From assembly GCF_030384665.1 (NCBI RefSeq), contig NC_083674.1, forward strand, positions 372,001 through 436,000: 64,000 bases of DNA. The letters are read 5' to 3'. Every line of letters starts with the position of its first letter. Position 1 is the stretch's first letter. Below the pieces are notes generated by a model that was not told the DNA's origin, did no database searches, and saw only the letters and a list, made by a program, of their open reading frames with translations. Of this stretch, positions 9,937 through 19,506 are shown one piece after another. A program made the position numbers and the translations under genes. Origin of the DNA: Lodderomyces elongisporus (taxonomy: Eukaryota; Ascomycota; Pichiomycetes; Serinales; Debaryomycetaceae).

Positions 9937-11213
9937 CCTCAAATCCTTGCAAATCATGTTGTTTGAATGATTTGATATGGTTACCTAATATTTCAAGTAA
10001 TTGATACATTGGTTGAGGCTACTGTTAAGCAGTATTGTCGACCAGGATATTGAATGATCATGACATTTCAATACCTTGGCATTTCAACATTTGGTCAATA
10101 TCATTTATGAGAAGGACCTGTGGAAGAGTAAATCTCCTATCCACGAATTAATAGCTTCACTATTGTGAACTACAGTTTAAAGGAGGAGCTACTCCTCATT
10201 GGAGAACTATGCGAGTTTAGTCCAATGGAACATAATGCATCGTAGTCATCGGGACGTATCCGAGACTACACCAGAAAATATCAAATAGCGTATACTGTCA
10301 ACACTTTATGATGGAATATTCACCCATCAGTTGACAAAGGGCGAAGGTTGTAGACGTTAGACAGAGTGCAACTATAGACCGAATAGAGTCGTGTCTGCTG
10401 ACTTGGCTATAGTTTGAAGGCTGTACGTGTGATAGGCATGGCGTTGAAACGAGTACCGAAGATTGCACGGGTATAGGTGGCTACCCTCAATTGGTGCAAA
10501 GATCGAGGAAAGTATTTTTAGGATAATGACCACATCCCTAATTTGGGTTTATATCATTTTTTTAAAAAAGACTTATTACATTCTAGAAGGTAAATAAGCA
10601 CCGTTAAAGCAGCGTTTAAGAAATCATCATTACTGTCTACGGACTCATCTGAGTATGATGGTAGCAGACTAAACAAACTACACGGGTTATCGGTGAGGTA
10701 GAATTACACCAGATAAAAACGGCGGAGATGGTAACTACCGAGGGAAAGACTAAATTGCATCTCGCAAGAAAGACTATATAGCATCTTGAGAGAAAGACAG
10801 AATTGCATCCCGAAAGAAGCAACCAATTATTATTATGAAACTACAGTGTTTCAATAGGTCGTTCAATCATCACTTTATTAGAGATACTGACTTAGCGCCT
10901 GCTATATAGGAGGAGTCAAATCCGAGGCACTCATTTATTGTCGACAAAATTTTTAAGATGAGGCCAGGATACACGACTATGCGCTGGTGAAAAATTTTCA
11001 CCCTACTCAACAAAAATTGTTGTCCACGACCTCTTACTCGCGTGACGAGAACTATAAGTATTCCCGAGATTGATTGAACGAAACCCTTGATAATTTGGAA
11101 CAAAGGGTTTATCTACCATAAAAACATTTCACCAAAAAGTTTAACACCAAGTATATCACATATTACATTCAAGCAAAATATTATTCCAAAAACTTGAAAA
11201 ACTTCTACTACAA
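9937..11213 (+). other. Long untranslated leader of the retrotransposon
   Basis: About 1.28 kb between the primer-binding site and the gag ATG with no meaningful long frame in either strand. This is long for a yeast Ty3-like element. It holds a 24-bp tandem repeat at 10744-10815 and may carry packaging or translation signals; nothing else recognisable. Confidence 0.6.
10744..10815 (+). repeat. Three imperfect 24-bp tandem repeats in the retrotransposon leader
   Basis: Units start at 10744, 10768 and 10792. Each begins GAAAGAC and has a central GCATC(T/C) block. Unit-to-unit differences are substitutions, not indels. Confidence 0.8.
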
Positions 11214-12974
11214 ATGTCATCTTCAACAAAAGATTCTAAGACCTCTAATCCTACTCCAAGGAGTATCAACCCTGGTCCAAGTAAACCAGACCTTGCTGGT
11301 GTCGACTCATCTTCAATTTCCGGGCAGTCTATTTCTACCTCGGGAAGAGCCGATATGAGCGAAGGTGAAGATGAATCTCCTGGTTTGAAAAGGACAGAAG
11401 CTCCTCAAATAAATCAGGTTGAGATTAACGAGATCTTAGACTTGAAATCTGAGATGATGATGATGCAAGAGCAGATGAAACAAATGACTGCTATGTTTAA
11501 AGCCGCTATGATTCAAACAGTCCCGCAACTTAGCACTCCTGTACCAGCTAGGAACGATGAGGCTAACAAGGCCCAGATTTCGGATGATAACAACAGCATA
11601 ACCCTGCCAACTGACGTGCAAATGAAAGTTCATCCGGAAGAACACACATTTTCACCAGGACGTAACTTCCCTACCTCGAGGCCACACTCACTCGCTTCAC
11701 CCTTGACTCACCAATCCCGTCAAAGTGGTACTCCTAGTGCTTATGGATCTGATAGATCTGTTGCATCTTACGATGGTATCCTTTACCATGGAGAAGTAGT
11801 CCATAGCGGATTCTGGGTTGAAGGCCATGAAGAAGCTTGTCAAATCATAAACGAGGCAAGACAGAGGTACCCTCATGGGGAAGACGTCAGGGTAATTCCA
11901 TACATTCGAGTCCCAGACATAGCTGTCGAAAAGGCATTCATGGCGTACTACGACAAACTCCTTGCCAAACAAGGGAGAACTCAAAATGACAATATGGCAC
12001 TCGGTCAGTATGACATTGCAAAACGTGTCCCTTTGAAGTTCTCCGATGAGGAAGGTTTCATGTTCTGGTTAAAGTCGGTTTTGTGGCACAAACACACCTA
12101 CGGTGTTCCTGATAAGCTCATCATTAATGAGTTAAGGAACGGAGCTAATTTGACGAAGTCAGAGTCGTTGAAGGACATGATTGAGATGTCATGTAAGAGT
12201 GAGGGCCCCTTTGAACAACCGGTGGTTGATTACTTACCTATCTTGGGCAATGGGGGCACTCCTCCAGAAACGAACCAAGTTACTGATGTTATGACTGCTA
12301 TCCATGATGCTTTGAAAAAGAAACATAATCCTAGAGTGAAAATGACCATTATTGGTATTGCTGTCAAAAAGTATTTGAGGATCACCAATACATCTCACCT
12401 AGCACAGGAAACATGGATCTCAATCTTTAAGACCCTTTTCGAAAGGATGGGTAGTGTCATGGATCAAATAATCATGTATATGACCCCGGAAGTTAAAATC
12501 GAAAAGCCGGGAAGGACTGGACCAATAGTCACGTTTGAAGATGCGTCGATCATAAAGATTGGCCTTGGACTCCTCAAGAATAAACCTAACGATAAAATCA
12601 TTCAAGGTGTCAAATCATACGATTTGACATTTGAGAGGATCTGGGATGCTGTTAATGCAACATTTCAAACGAGGATGCATCTTATCTCAGATGACGAAGA
12701 AAAAGATGCCGGTACTACACTGGTGTCTAAAGGTGACAAATCACAAAAGACTACTAAATGTAATTTTTGTGGAAAGTACAGACACACTGTTGATAGTTGC
12801 CACTTATTGGTGACTGCTTTGGATGAAAAGTTGGTAAAGAAAGTCGATGGGAAGTATTACTTAGCAAACGGTGAACCGTTGGTCATGGATTTCTATAAGT
12901 GTCCCCTTTTAAAACACCTGAGCTTGAAATCTCTAAGTTCTAATGCGAGGCATCGCACGCCCCCAACAAAGTAA
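11214..12974 (+). CDS. Retrotransposon Gag (capsid/nucleocapsid) polyprotein
   Basis: 586 residues. The N-terminal third is Ser/Pro/Gln-rich and disordered, with a short heptad-like stretch around ILDLKSEMMMMQEQMKQMTAMF. The middle is a helical capsid-type region. Near the C terminus stands one CCHC zinc knuckle, CNFCGKYRHTVDSC (C-X2-C-X4-H-X4-C, starting at 12759), the RNA-binding signature of nucleocapsid. It ends 38 nt after pol's frame opens, so Pol must be made by a +1 shift (or -2) from this frame. Candidate slip site GCG AGG C at 12945. Confidence 0.93.
   Translation: MSSSTKDSKTSNPTPRSINPGPSKPDLAGVDSSSISGQSISTSGRADMSEGEDESPGLKRTEAPQINQVEINEILDLKSEMMMMQEQMKQMTAMFKAAMIQTVPQLSTPVPARNDEANKAQISDDNNSITLPTDVQMKVHPEEHTFSPGRNFPTSRPHSLASPLTHQSRQSGTPSAYGSDRSVASYDGILYHGEVVHSGFWVEGHEEACQIINEARQRYPHGEDVRVIPYIRVPDIAVEKAFMAYYDKLLAKQGRTQNDNMALGQYDIAKRVPLKFSDEEGFMFWLKSVLWHKHTYGVPDKLIINELRNGANLTKSESLKDMIEMSCKSEGPFEQPVVDYLPILGNGGTPPETNQVTDVMTAIHDALKKKHNPRVKMTIIGIAVKKYLRITNTSHLAQETWISIFKTLFERMGSVMDQIIMYMTPEVKIEKPGRTGPIVTFEDASIIKIGLGLLKNKPNDKIIQGVKSYDLTFERIWDAVNATFQTRMHLISDDEEKDAGTTLVSKGDKSQKTTKCNFCGKYRHTVDSCHLLVTALDEKLVKKVDGKYYLANGEPLVMDFYKCPLLKHLSLKSLSSNARHRTPPTK
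12937..12974 (+). other. gag/pol overlap with candidate +1 programmed frameshift site
   Basis: The pol frame opens after a TAA at 12934-12936 and the gag frame ends at TAA 12972-12974, leaving a 38-nt overlap. In the gag frame codons 12945-12951 read GCG AGG C. GCG is the P-site codon of the Ty3 shift site (GCG AGU U) and AGG C is the hungry A-site codon and next base of the Ty1 site (CUU AGG C). A slip of one base would continue in pol at GGC. Confidence 0.65.
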
Positions 12975-15900
12975 GTCCAAGGCAGCACAAGTTATGGAGG
13001 TAGAGGTTATTCCTAAGAGTACAGTCACTAGTAACTCTAGAGAAAATACCCACCACGAACGATTACCGACAGAAGTGATGCAATCTAATTCTCATATAAT
13101 GTCTGATTCAATAGATGAAGTGATTAAACCCGGACCCATCATGATTGATGACGTCCCGGTTTACTTGGTGCACGCAGCCAATGCTCAATCTGCTAAGAAG
13201 GTAGTGAAGGATTGGACTGCGAAGAAAGCCCATCTCCCTAGCTCGCGAAAAGATGCTCACAATAAGTTGAAGGCTGATAAGGTGAAACAGCAACTCAATG
13301 CAGCAGTTAGACAACGGCAGGAGATGGAGAGAGTGGAGCGTGAAAGCGCACCTAGCCCTGTAACAGAGCAATCTATGCAGGAGTCCCGACGGGAATTAGA
13401 CACTGAGTCCCCGCCGATCGGAGAGCAGTCTCCACCCTATGACTCACATTTACCATTCCTGGAACTCCAGTTTCCAGATGAAAACATAGACGTAGACCCA
13501 GACTACGAGTATGAAGAACCTAGCTCGGCTGGTATTCGGTTCGAACCCTCCGCACTGACAATGGATAGGGAATTAGAAAACCTAGCCATGGAGGACACCG
13601 TAGATCCTGATGAAGAGTTAAAGTTATTCCTATCCGAAGGAAAAGGAATTGAACAGACTTCTACGCCACCGGAGAATGGAAACATGATGAGTCACCCTCA
13701 AGAAGAAGTGCCTAAGGTGAAATCTGACGTTGTTGTTAATGAACCACTTAATGAGGAACAGGCAAATGCTACCGCTGATGATGGAGTTGACTCCCCAGTG
13801 GCTGACGATTCAATTAAACTCTTTAGTGTCGAAGACATCTTGAGAGAGAATCAGCTAGATGAGCTTGCCAAATTAAGTGCAACGTCCGACCAACCACACC
13901 ACCTTGCTGACGATTCCACTGATCCACAGCGGAAAAGTCAGCGCCGAGTACGTACTAGTAAATTGACCATACTAGACAAACAGGCTGCATTCAAAGATGT
14001 CATGAAACATAACTTCTTCGTGTTTATGGATCTTTCGAAGTATTTGGGAATGCACGATGATGCTCGAGCCATGATGAGAGAAAGTACTAAAGCTATGTTG
14101 GTTGACAGAGATGTTTTGCAGAAAGCCCTTAAGGATGGTATTGCCAAGTTCAAGAAGAAACCAGTTGTTACTGAAGTAAATCTGACGACCACTTCGACAG
14201 GCTACCACCAACCAGGGGTCACTCAAGAACTACTCTGTTTCCCCGCATCCATACATGGCCGTAGGATAGAAATGAAATACGACACCGCGGCCCAGTTGAG
14301 TTTGATCAACCCGCAAACACTAAAAGGGTTACCAATTAAGCCTTTTCCCTTGAGCCAGCCAGTATTTGTTCAAGGTGTTAATAATGACACCAAAGCAATT
14401 ACTCAGGGAGTGTTTTTAGATGTTACTGTCCATTTCATCTCCTTACCTGCAATCCTCTATTTGCACGAGCAAATTCCTGTTGGTCAGGTACTACTCGGGT
14501 TGCCATTCCAAGATGCGCACAAACTCTCCATTGGGTTTACTGATGATGGTGATAAACGAGAGTTACGTTTCCGCGCGAATGGCAACATTCATAAATTCCC
14601 TATTCGTTACGATGGGGATTCTAACTACCACATCGATTCATTTCCAACTGTCCAAGTGAGTCAAACCGTCGTCATTCCTCCCCTTTCAGAGATGCTTCGA
14701 CCTGCATTTACCGGGTCTAGGGCGAGCGAAGATGATATTCGGTATTTCGTGGACCAATGTGCTGAGGTGTCTGATGTCTTCTACATTAAAGGTGGAGACC
14801 CTGGCAGACTTAAGCCTGAAATACACCCTCCCGTTCGTATCAACTTGCGAGATCCGAATGTTCACTGGCGGATGAAATCGATCCCATTAGGATCTAAACG
14901 TACCGCTGCAGTAGAGATTCTCCAAGAAATGATACGACAGGGGCAATTGGTCTATAGTGATGCGACTTATCGGAACCCATGGTTTCTCATAAGTAAGAAG
15001 GATGGAAGGCATCGATTGTTGATTGACCTTCGGGAACTCAACAAAAATGTGGAGTTGGAAGGGGGTCACCCACTCTCCGTGGATGATCTCACTACAGAGA
15101 TTAGTGGTTGTTGGTTTATAAGTACTATTGATGTGCAGAATGCGTATTTTCAAATACCATTGGATGCTGCTACTAGCGATGTTACCAGTTTTAACAGCCC
15201 GTTAGGTTTGTTGAAGTATGCTGTCCTTCCTCAAGGATATATCAATTCAGTAAGTGAGTTTAGTTCTATCTTACAAAAGATTTTGAGCCCAGTTGCGAAG
15301 GATGTGATGTGTTTTATTGACGACATTGCCATCGTGGGTCCCAAAGTAGATGAACTTACCGACTCACTGGTTCGAGAACACCTAGATAAGATTGTCGAAG
15401 TGTTCCGTCTTCTAACCAATGCTGGCTTGAAGATTAACCCTGCGAAGTTAAAGATCGCTGTACCTGAATGTGATTTTCTTGGATACCATATTTCACCTGC
15501 AGGGAAAACGTTAATTAGGGGTCAAGTGGATGCATTATTGAATTACCCACTCCCTAACACGGTCAAACAGCTAGAAAGTTTCCTTGGCTTGGTCAATTAT
15601 TACCGACAGTTGATTGTAGGGCATGCTGAGTTGACTGCTCCCCTCTACAACTTAGCCAATCAAGCAAGGAAGGAACCCAAGCATCAGATTCATTGGGATC
15701 CTACAACTAAGCGGTTTTTCCACCAAATCATCACAGTACTAACCAACCAACCGATTCTCCAACCCCTTAATTTTAAGGACCTCATTACTGTCCACACTGA
15801 TGCTTCGACAGACTCTTGGGGTGGTGTGTTGCAAAACACCAATGCGGCTGGAGAATCGAAACTAGTCCTGTGCTATTCTGGAAAGTTCCATGGTTCTGAA

Positions 15901-17526
15901 AAGAACTATACTATTTACGAAAAGGAACTTTTCAGTATTTATAAGACGTTTGATGCAATCCATCCACTCTTGTTTGGATTTACTGGGGTCATTCATTTGT
16001 ACTGTGACAACAAAGCTCTTGTCCTTGTGATGAATAAACCACTCGATAATTCACACTTTGTAAATCGGGTTTACAAATGGTTGAACTTCATCAGGACCTT
16101 CAACTATCAGATCCATCACATTGATGGACTGAAAAACATCATTGCCGATGCTCTTAGCCGATGCCACACGTCTACTCCGCAGACTGATCATTATGAGGTC
16201 AGAGAAGCTATTGCCGAGTTTAGGGCGAAGTTGGATCCTAAAGTACTAGCAGAAGTTAATGTTGTTACCATTGAAGCTGAGCCTAATAACAGTTATAAGA
16301 AGATCCCACTTCAAGCGCTTAGAAAGTACCTTGAGGCACGTACCATTCCCGTTTCGCACAACGCACCTGCTGACGCCAGACGTTTCATCAACCGCGCACT
16401 AGAGTTCTATTTACATGATGGAATCCTTTACAAGTTAGGTCGGACCGGTTCATACACTCGACGCGTCGTTTATGAGAACAATCAGGTTGAACACATATTC
16501 AATCTTGCTCATAGAGATCGTGGTCACCCAGGAGTTGAGACTACGTTCAATCTAATAAATACTGGATTCTACATTCCGAACCTCTATCGCAGACTTGCCG
16601 ACTATATCAAACGGTGTGTTTATTGTCAAAAGGACCAACCTGCAACTAGGCAGCGGGATCCATTGTACTTGAACTACCCGGCTGGTATGTTTCATACAAT
16701 CGTCTGTGACTGCGTTAAGCTCCGTGACGCTACTGTTGTCGTTGCACGTGACGAATTTCTGGGATGGCCCGAAGCTCAGGTTTTACCAAAGGTTACTGCA
16801 GAGGCAGTAGCCGACTTTATTTATTCAAACTTTATTGCTCGTGTAGGAACCTTTAGTGTTTTGAAAACCGACAATGGTCGTGAATTTCACAATGAGGTCC
16901 TCCAGCAATTGCTCTCAAATTATGGCATTTCTCCATCTTATTCTGTACCGTACCATCCGCAGGGGAATGGGATGATCGAAGCGTCGCACAAACGACTTAT
17001 CAGATTCATCAAACTGGTTCCAGAGAATAAGAATTTGAGCAAAGTTTTGAATGCTGCATTGTGGGTGGATCGTACTACGGTTCGTAAACGTACGGGATTC
17101 ACACCACAATACTTGGTTTTTGGATTTGAAGGTAATAATCTGCTCCAATCATTGATGCAAACACCATCTGATATACAACAATACACGGAGGACGAACTAT
17201 TCAAGTTCCGCGTTGGTCAGTTTTATTTCCGTAAACAACAGGAAGACTCTGCTAAGGAAACTCAACGCCGCGATCGGGATCATCAGAAGGAAGTTTTTGA
17301 CAAACGTTATGACACTAATGTACCGATCAAGAAAGGAGACTTAGTCTTAGTTTACGATGCTGCTACCAACAAGATGGGCTTGAATTGGTCGGGTCCTTTC
17401 GTTGTCCGGAAGGTGCTGTCGAGGATTTACTATCTTAGTAACCTCCAAGGCATTCCCATGAAACGTCAGTATACTAGGGAGATGTTGAAACCGTTTGTTG
17501 CCGCTCCGCTTAGTACTACAAAATGA
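12937..17526 (+). CDS. Retrotransposon Pol polyprotein (protease, reverse transcriptase, RNase H, integrase)
   Basis: About 1529 codons in the +1 frame relative to gag; the first ATG is at 12943 but expression by frameshift is more likely. After an acidic low-complexity N-terminal region come an aspartic protease (KYDTAAQLSLI), reverse transcriptase (DLRELN, STIDVQNAYFQIPL, LPQGYINS, catalytic FIDD at 15313), RNase H (VHTDASTDSWGG, YEKELFSI, LYCDNKALV), and integrase with an HHCC zinc-binding region (HIFNLAH to CVYC), the DDE core (KTDNGREF, HPQGNGMIEASHKR) and a GPF module (NWSGPFVVRKV). The polymerase motif has Phe where Ty3/gypsy enzymes normally have Tyr. CTG codons at 15868 and 16759 sit at positions where Ser fits the family better than Leu. 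No stop or frameshift interrupts it. Confidence 0.95.
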   Translation, partial: VLMRGIARPQQSKSKAAQVMEVEVIPKSTVTSNSRENTHHERLPTEVMQSNSHIMSDSIDEVIKPGPIMIDDVPVYLVHAANAQSAKKVVKDWTAKKAHLPSSRKDAHNKLKADKVKQQLNAAVRQRQEMERVERESAPSPVTEQSMQESRRELDTESPPIGEQSPPYDSHLPFLELQFPDENIDVDPDYEYEEPSSAGIRFEPSALTMDRELENLAMEDTVDPDEELKLFLSEGKGIEQTSTPPENGNMMSHPQEEVPKVKSDVVVNEPLNEEQANATADDGVDSPVADDSIKLFSVEDILRENQLDELAKLSATSDQPHHLADDSTDPQRKSQRRVRTSKLTILDKQAAFKDVMKHNFFVFMDLSKYLGMHDDARAMMRESTKAMLVDRDVLQKALKDGIAKFKKKPVVTEVNLTTTSTGYHQPGVTQELLCFPASIHGRRIEMKYDTAAQLSLINPQTLKGLPIKPFPLSQPVFVQGVNNDTKAITQGVFLDVTVHFISLPAILYLHEQIPVGQVLLGLPFQDAHKLSIGFTDDGDKRELRFRANGNIHKFPIRYDGDSNYHIDSFPTVQVSQTVVIPPLSEMLRPAFTGSRASEDDIRYFVDQCAEVSDVFYIKGGDPGRLKPEIHPPVRINLRDPNVHWRMKSIPLGSKRTAAVEILQEMIRQGQLVYSDATYRNPWFLISKKDGRHRLLIDLRELNKNVELEGGHPLSVDDLTTEISGCWFISTIDVQNAYFQIPLDAATSDVTSFNSPLGLLKYAVLPQGYINSVSEFSSILQKILSPVAKDVMCFIDDIAIVGPKVDELTDSLVREHLDKIVEVFRLLTNAGLKINPAKLKIAVPECDFLGYHISPAGKTLIRGQVDALLNYPLPNTVKQLESFLGLVNYYRQLIVGHAELTAPLYNLANQARKEPKHQIHWDPTTKRFFHQIITVLTNQPILQPLNFKDLITVHTDASTDSWGGVLQNTNAAGESKLVLCYSGKFHGSEKNYTIYEKELFSIYKTFDAIHPLLFGFTGVIHLYCDNKALVLVMNKPLDNSHFVNRVYKWLNFIRTFNYQIHHIDGLKNIIADALSRCHTSTPQTDHYEVREAIAEFRAKLDPKVLAEVNVVTIEAEPNNSYKKIPLQALRKYLEARTIPVSHNAPADARRFINRALEFYLHDGILYKLGRTGSYTRRVVYENNQVEHIFNLAHRDRGHPGVETTFNLINTGFYIPNLYRRLADYIKRCVYCQKDQPATRQRDPLYLNYPAGMFHTIVCDCVKLRDATVVVARDEFLGWPEAQVLPKVTAEAVADFIYSNFIARVGTFSVLKTDNGREFHNEVLQQLLSNYGISPSYSVPYHPQGNGMIEASHKRLIRFIKLVPENKNLSKVLNAALWVDRTTVRKRTGFTPQYLVFGFEGNNLLQSLMQTPSDIQQYTEDELFKFRVGQFYFRKQQEDSAKETQRRDRDHQKEVFDKRYDTNVPIKKGDLVLVYDAATNKMGLNWSGPFVVRKVLSRIYYLSNLQGIPMKRQYTREMLKPFVAAPLSTTK

Positions 17527-17540
17527 TTTTCTACTTTGCA

Positions 17541-17550
17541 GGGGGGGAGG
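17541..17550 (+). other. Upstream duplicate of the polypurine tract (GGGGGGGAGG)
   Basis: The same ten bases occur here, 15 bp after the pol stop, and again at 17651-17660 beside the 3' LTR. It could be a second plus-strand priming site or a relic of a duplication. Confidence 0.5.
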
Positions 17551-17648
17551 CCACAACGGTTATCATCAATTTGTACAGTTATTTTACCTCAAATCAATTT
17601 TTTCCGAAATGCAATGAAAATAAGGCCGTATCGCTCATTCAGACTCTG

Positions 17649-17661
17649 AAGGGGGGGAGGA
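17649..17661 (+). other. Polypurine tract (plus-strand primer)
   Basis: AAGGGGGGGAGGA abuts the 3' LTR, as required for plus-strand DNA priming in reverse transcription. Confidence 0.9.
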
Positions 17662-18115
17662 TGTCACAGTGCGACACACATTGGACGCTCTGTGCCCTCG
17701 TTTCCGCTAAGTGAATATTTGGAGAATATTGCACGACATAGGAAACTTGAAACTTCAAACAAGATGAGTTTATATAAATAGGAACGAGAAGTGGTAAAAT
17801 TAACTTATCACTATTATATAGAAATATCGGTAAAATATAGATTTTATACGGTCAACTACATTGAACACAAATCACTAGGTGAACGTGCAGAGTGTATACT
17901 CTCACGATTCTCCTTACTAGTGACTTTGTATGAGACAATTTACTCTCTTAACTTATGAGCATTGAGACCTTTATAGGTGCGATCATTGACAATTACACTT
18001 AGTTGGAATATAGCCTATCAAGTCACGAACTCAAACCGCTGGTATCGGTGAGCTACCAGCTCAAACCGATGCTCAGCAGTCGTACACTTGTTACTTGTGA
18101 CAGTGCTATGCGACA
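17662..18115 (+). repeat. 3' long terminal repeat of the intact Ty3/gypsy element
   Basis: Identical to the 5' LTR at 9462-9915. Followed at once by the AAATC duplication (18116-18120). Confidence 0.96.
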
Positions 18116-19506
18116 AAATCTTAACATTAAGTTACGCCCGATTTTTTTTTTTTTTGCAAGTTTTTTTTTACAATTTTTTTTTTTACAATGTTTTTCCTTT
18201 TGCATTTTTGAAATGTTTTAAGATTTACCATGTAACATAGATCTGGGTGGGGGTGAAGGGAAGAGGAGGAGGCAACAACTTCTATCATGTTCAATTGCAA
18301 GTTTGAATTATACAATATTTAGTGTGGTTAGAAATTAGCTAAGCTCAGATGTGTGCGGCGCACTAACTATTTTTTTTTTTGACTTGTTTTGACTTGTTTT
18401 GACTTGTTCCGTTTTTAAGCATGACGTAACTTTTTCACGAATAGCCAAATATAGCAACCTTTGGTCTCGCCAATTTCAGTTGTCTGTTTTTGAAGACATA
18501 CAAAAAAATAAAAATAAAAAAAAATAAAGAGTAAATTTTTTTTTTTAAATATTTATTTCTTTGTAACAACAATAAGGAAATTTCAATTCGTCTAAAGAAA
18601 AGAGAACAAAAGAAGAGCAAAGCATTCTTACTTTCAACTATAGAATAGTGGAAATGTTATTACAGTTTAGTACAAAATCTATAGTCATAATTCTCTCTCT
18701 TTTTTTTTTCTTTCTTAAGTTAAAGGTAAAGAAAAGGTGAAGGAAGGAAACCTTAACATTTGTATTTGCGTAGAATAGGATGGCGATGATGCTGCTACTG
18801 CTACTGCTACTACTACTGCTACTACTACTACTACTACTACTACTACTAGCCCTATGAGGCTGACTATTGAGGAAACCGAAGGAAAAAAAAAAAGCCTGCC
18901 TCGTGTGTATGCAAAAGCAAGGTTACACAAAAAAATCAGGAAAGGACCTACTTTTCTTACTTACCAGTTTACCAGTTTACCAGTTTACCAGTTGACCAGT
19001 TGACCAGTTGACCAATTGACCAATTGACCAATTGACCAGTTTACCCTTTTACCCTAGTACTTACAATTTGAATTTTTTTTAAAAAAAACAATCACCTCAT
19101 CATAGCACCCCATCTCTGTATCATCCAATCTATTGTTTTTTTTGGGTTTTTTTTTTGTTTTTTAGTATGTTTACAATTGCTTGCAAAGACAAAACCGTAT
19201 TGTAAACAAATGTATTTGAATTTCTCTTTTTATATTTATTATTCAATTTATATATATATGTATATATGTATATGTTTTTTATTTTTCTTTTGGGAAAACC
19301 TCCTTCTTTCCCTTTCCCCTCCTCCTCCTCCTCTTCTACCTCTGCTCTGTGCAATTACCTTTATTTGTTACCCAATCTAATTCAGTTTTGAGGCCATCAA
19401 GTTTGTTTATAACTACTTGTTTTTTTTTTTTTTTAATTTTCCTTTTGTTTTATTCTTCCAAACAAACTTCCCAATTACTGCCAATAGTTTGCTTTATCTG
19501 AAAGCT
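18116..19506. other. Intergenic region with several simple repeats
   Basis: 1.4 kb between the retrotransposon and PNS1. It holds three GACTTGTTTT units near 18381, a CTA/CTG trinucleotide tract at about 18786-18846, an 8-bp minisatellite at 18961-19040 and TATATATGTATATATG near 19250, which may be part of the PNS1 promoter. Frames in it are translations of repeats. No gene seen. Confidence 0.6.
18961..19040 (+). repeat. 8-bp minisatellite with graded unit variants
   Basis: Ten consecutive 8-bp units: TTACCAGT x4, TGACCAGT x2, TGACCAAT x3, TGACCAGT x1. Variants are grouped and not mixed. Confidence 0.9.

Larger units (their letters stand above)
9462..18115 (+). mobile_element. Complete Ty3/gypsy LTR retrotransposon (8654 bp)
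   Basis: All parts are present in order: 454-bp LTR, primer-binding site, an unusually long leader, gag, pol (protease, reverse transcriptase, RNase H, integrase), polypurine tract, 454-bp LTR, flanked by an AAATC duplication. RNase H before integrase in pol places it in Ty3/gypsy (Metaviridae) and not Ty1/copia. The two LTRs are identical by eye over their whole length and both long frames are open, so the copy is very young and possibly active. It lies 120 bp upstream of a tRNA gene, in the opposite orientation, as expected for an element steered to RNA polymerase III genes. No chromodomain is visible at the pol C terminus. Confidence 0.97.
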
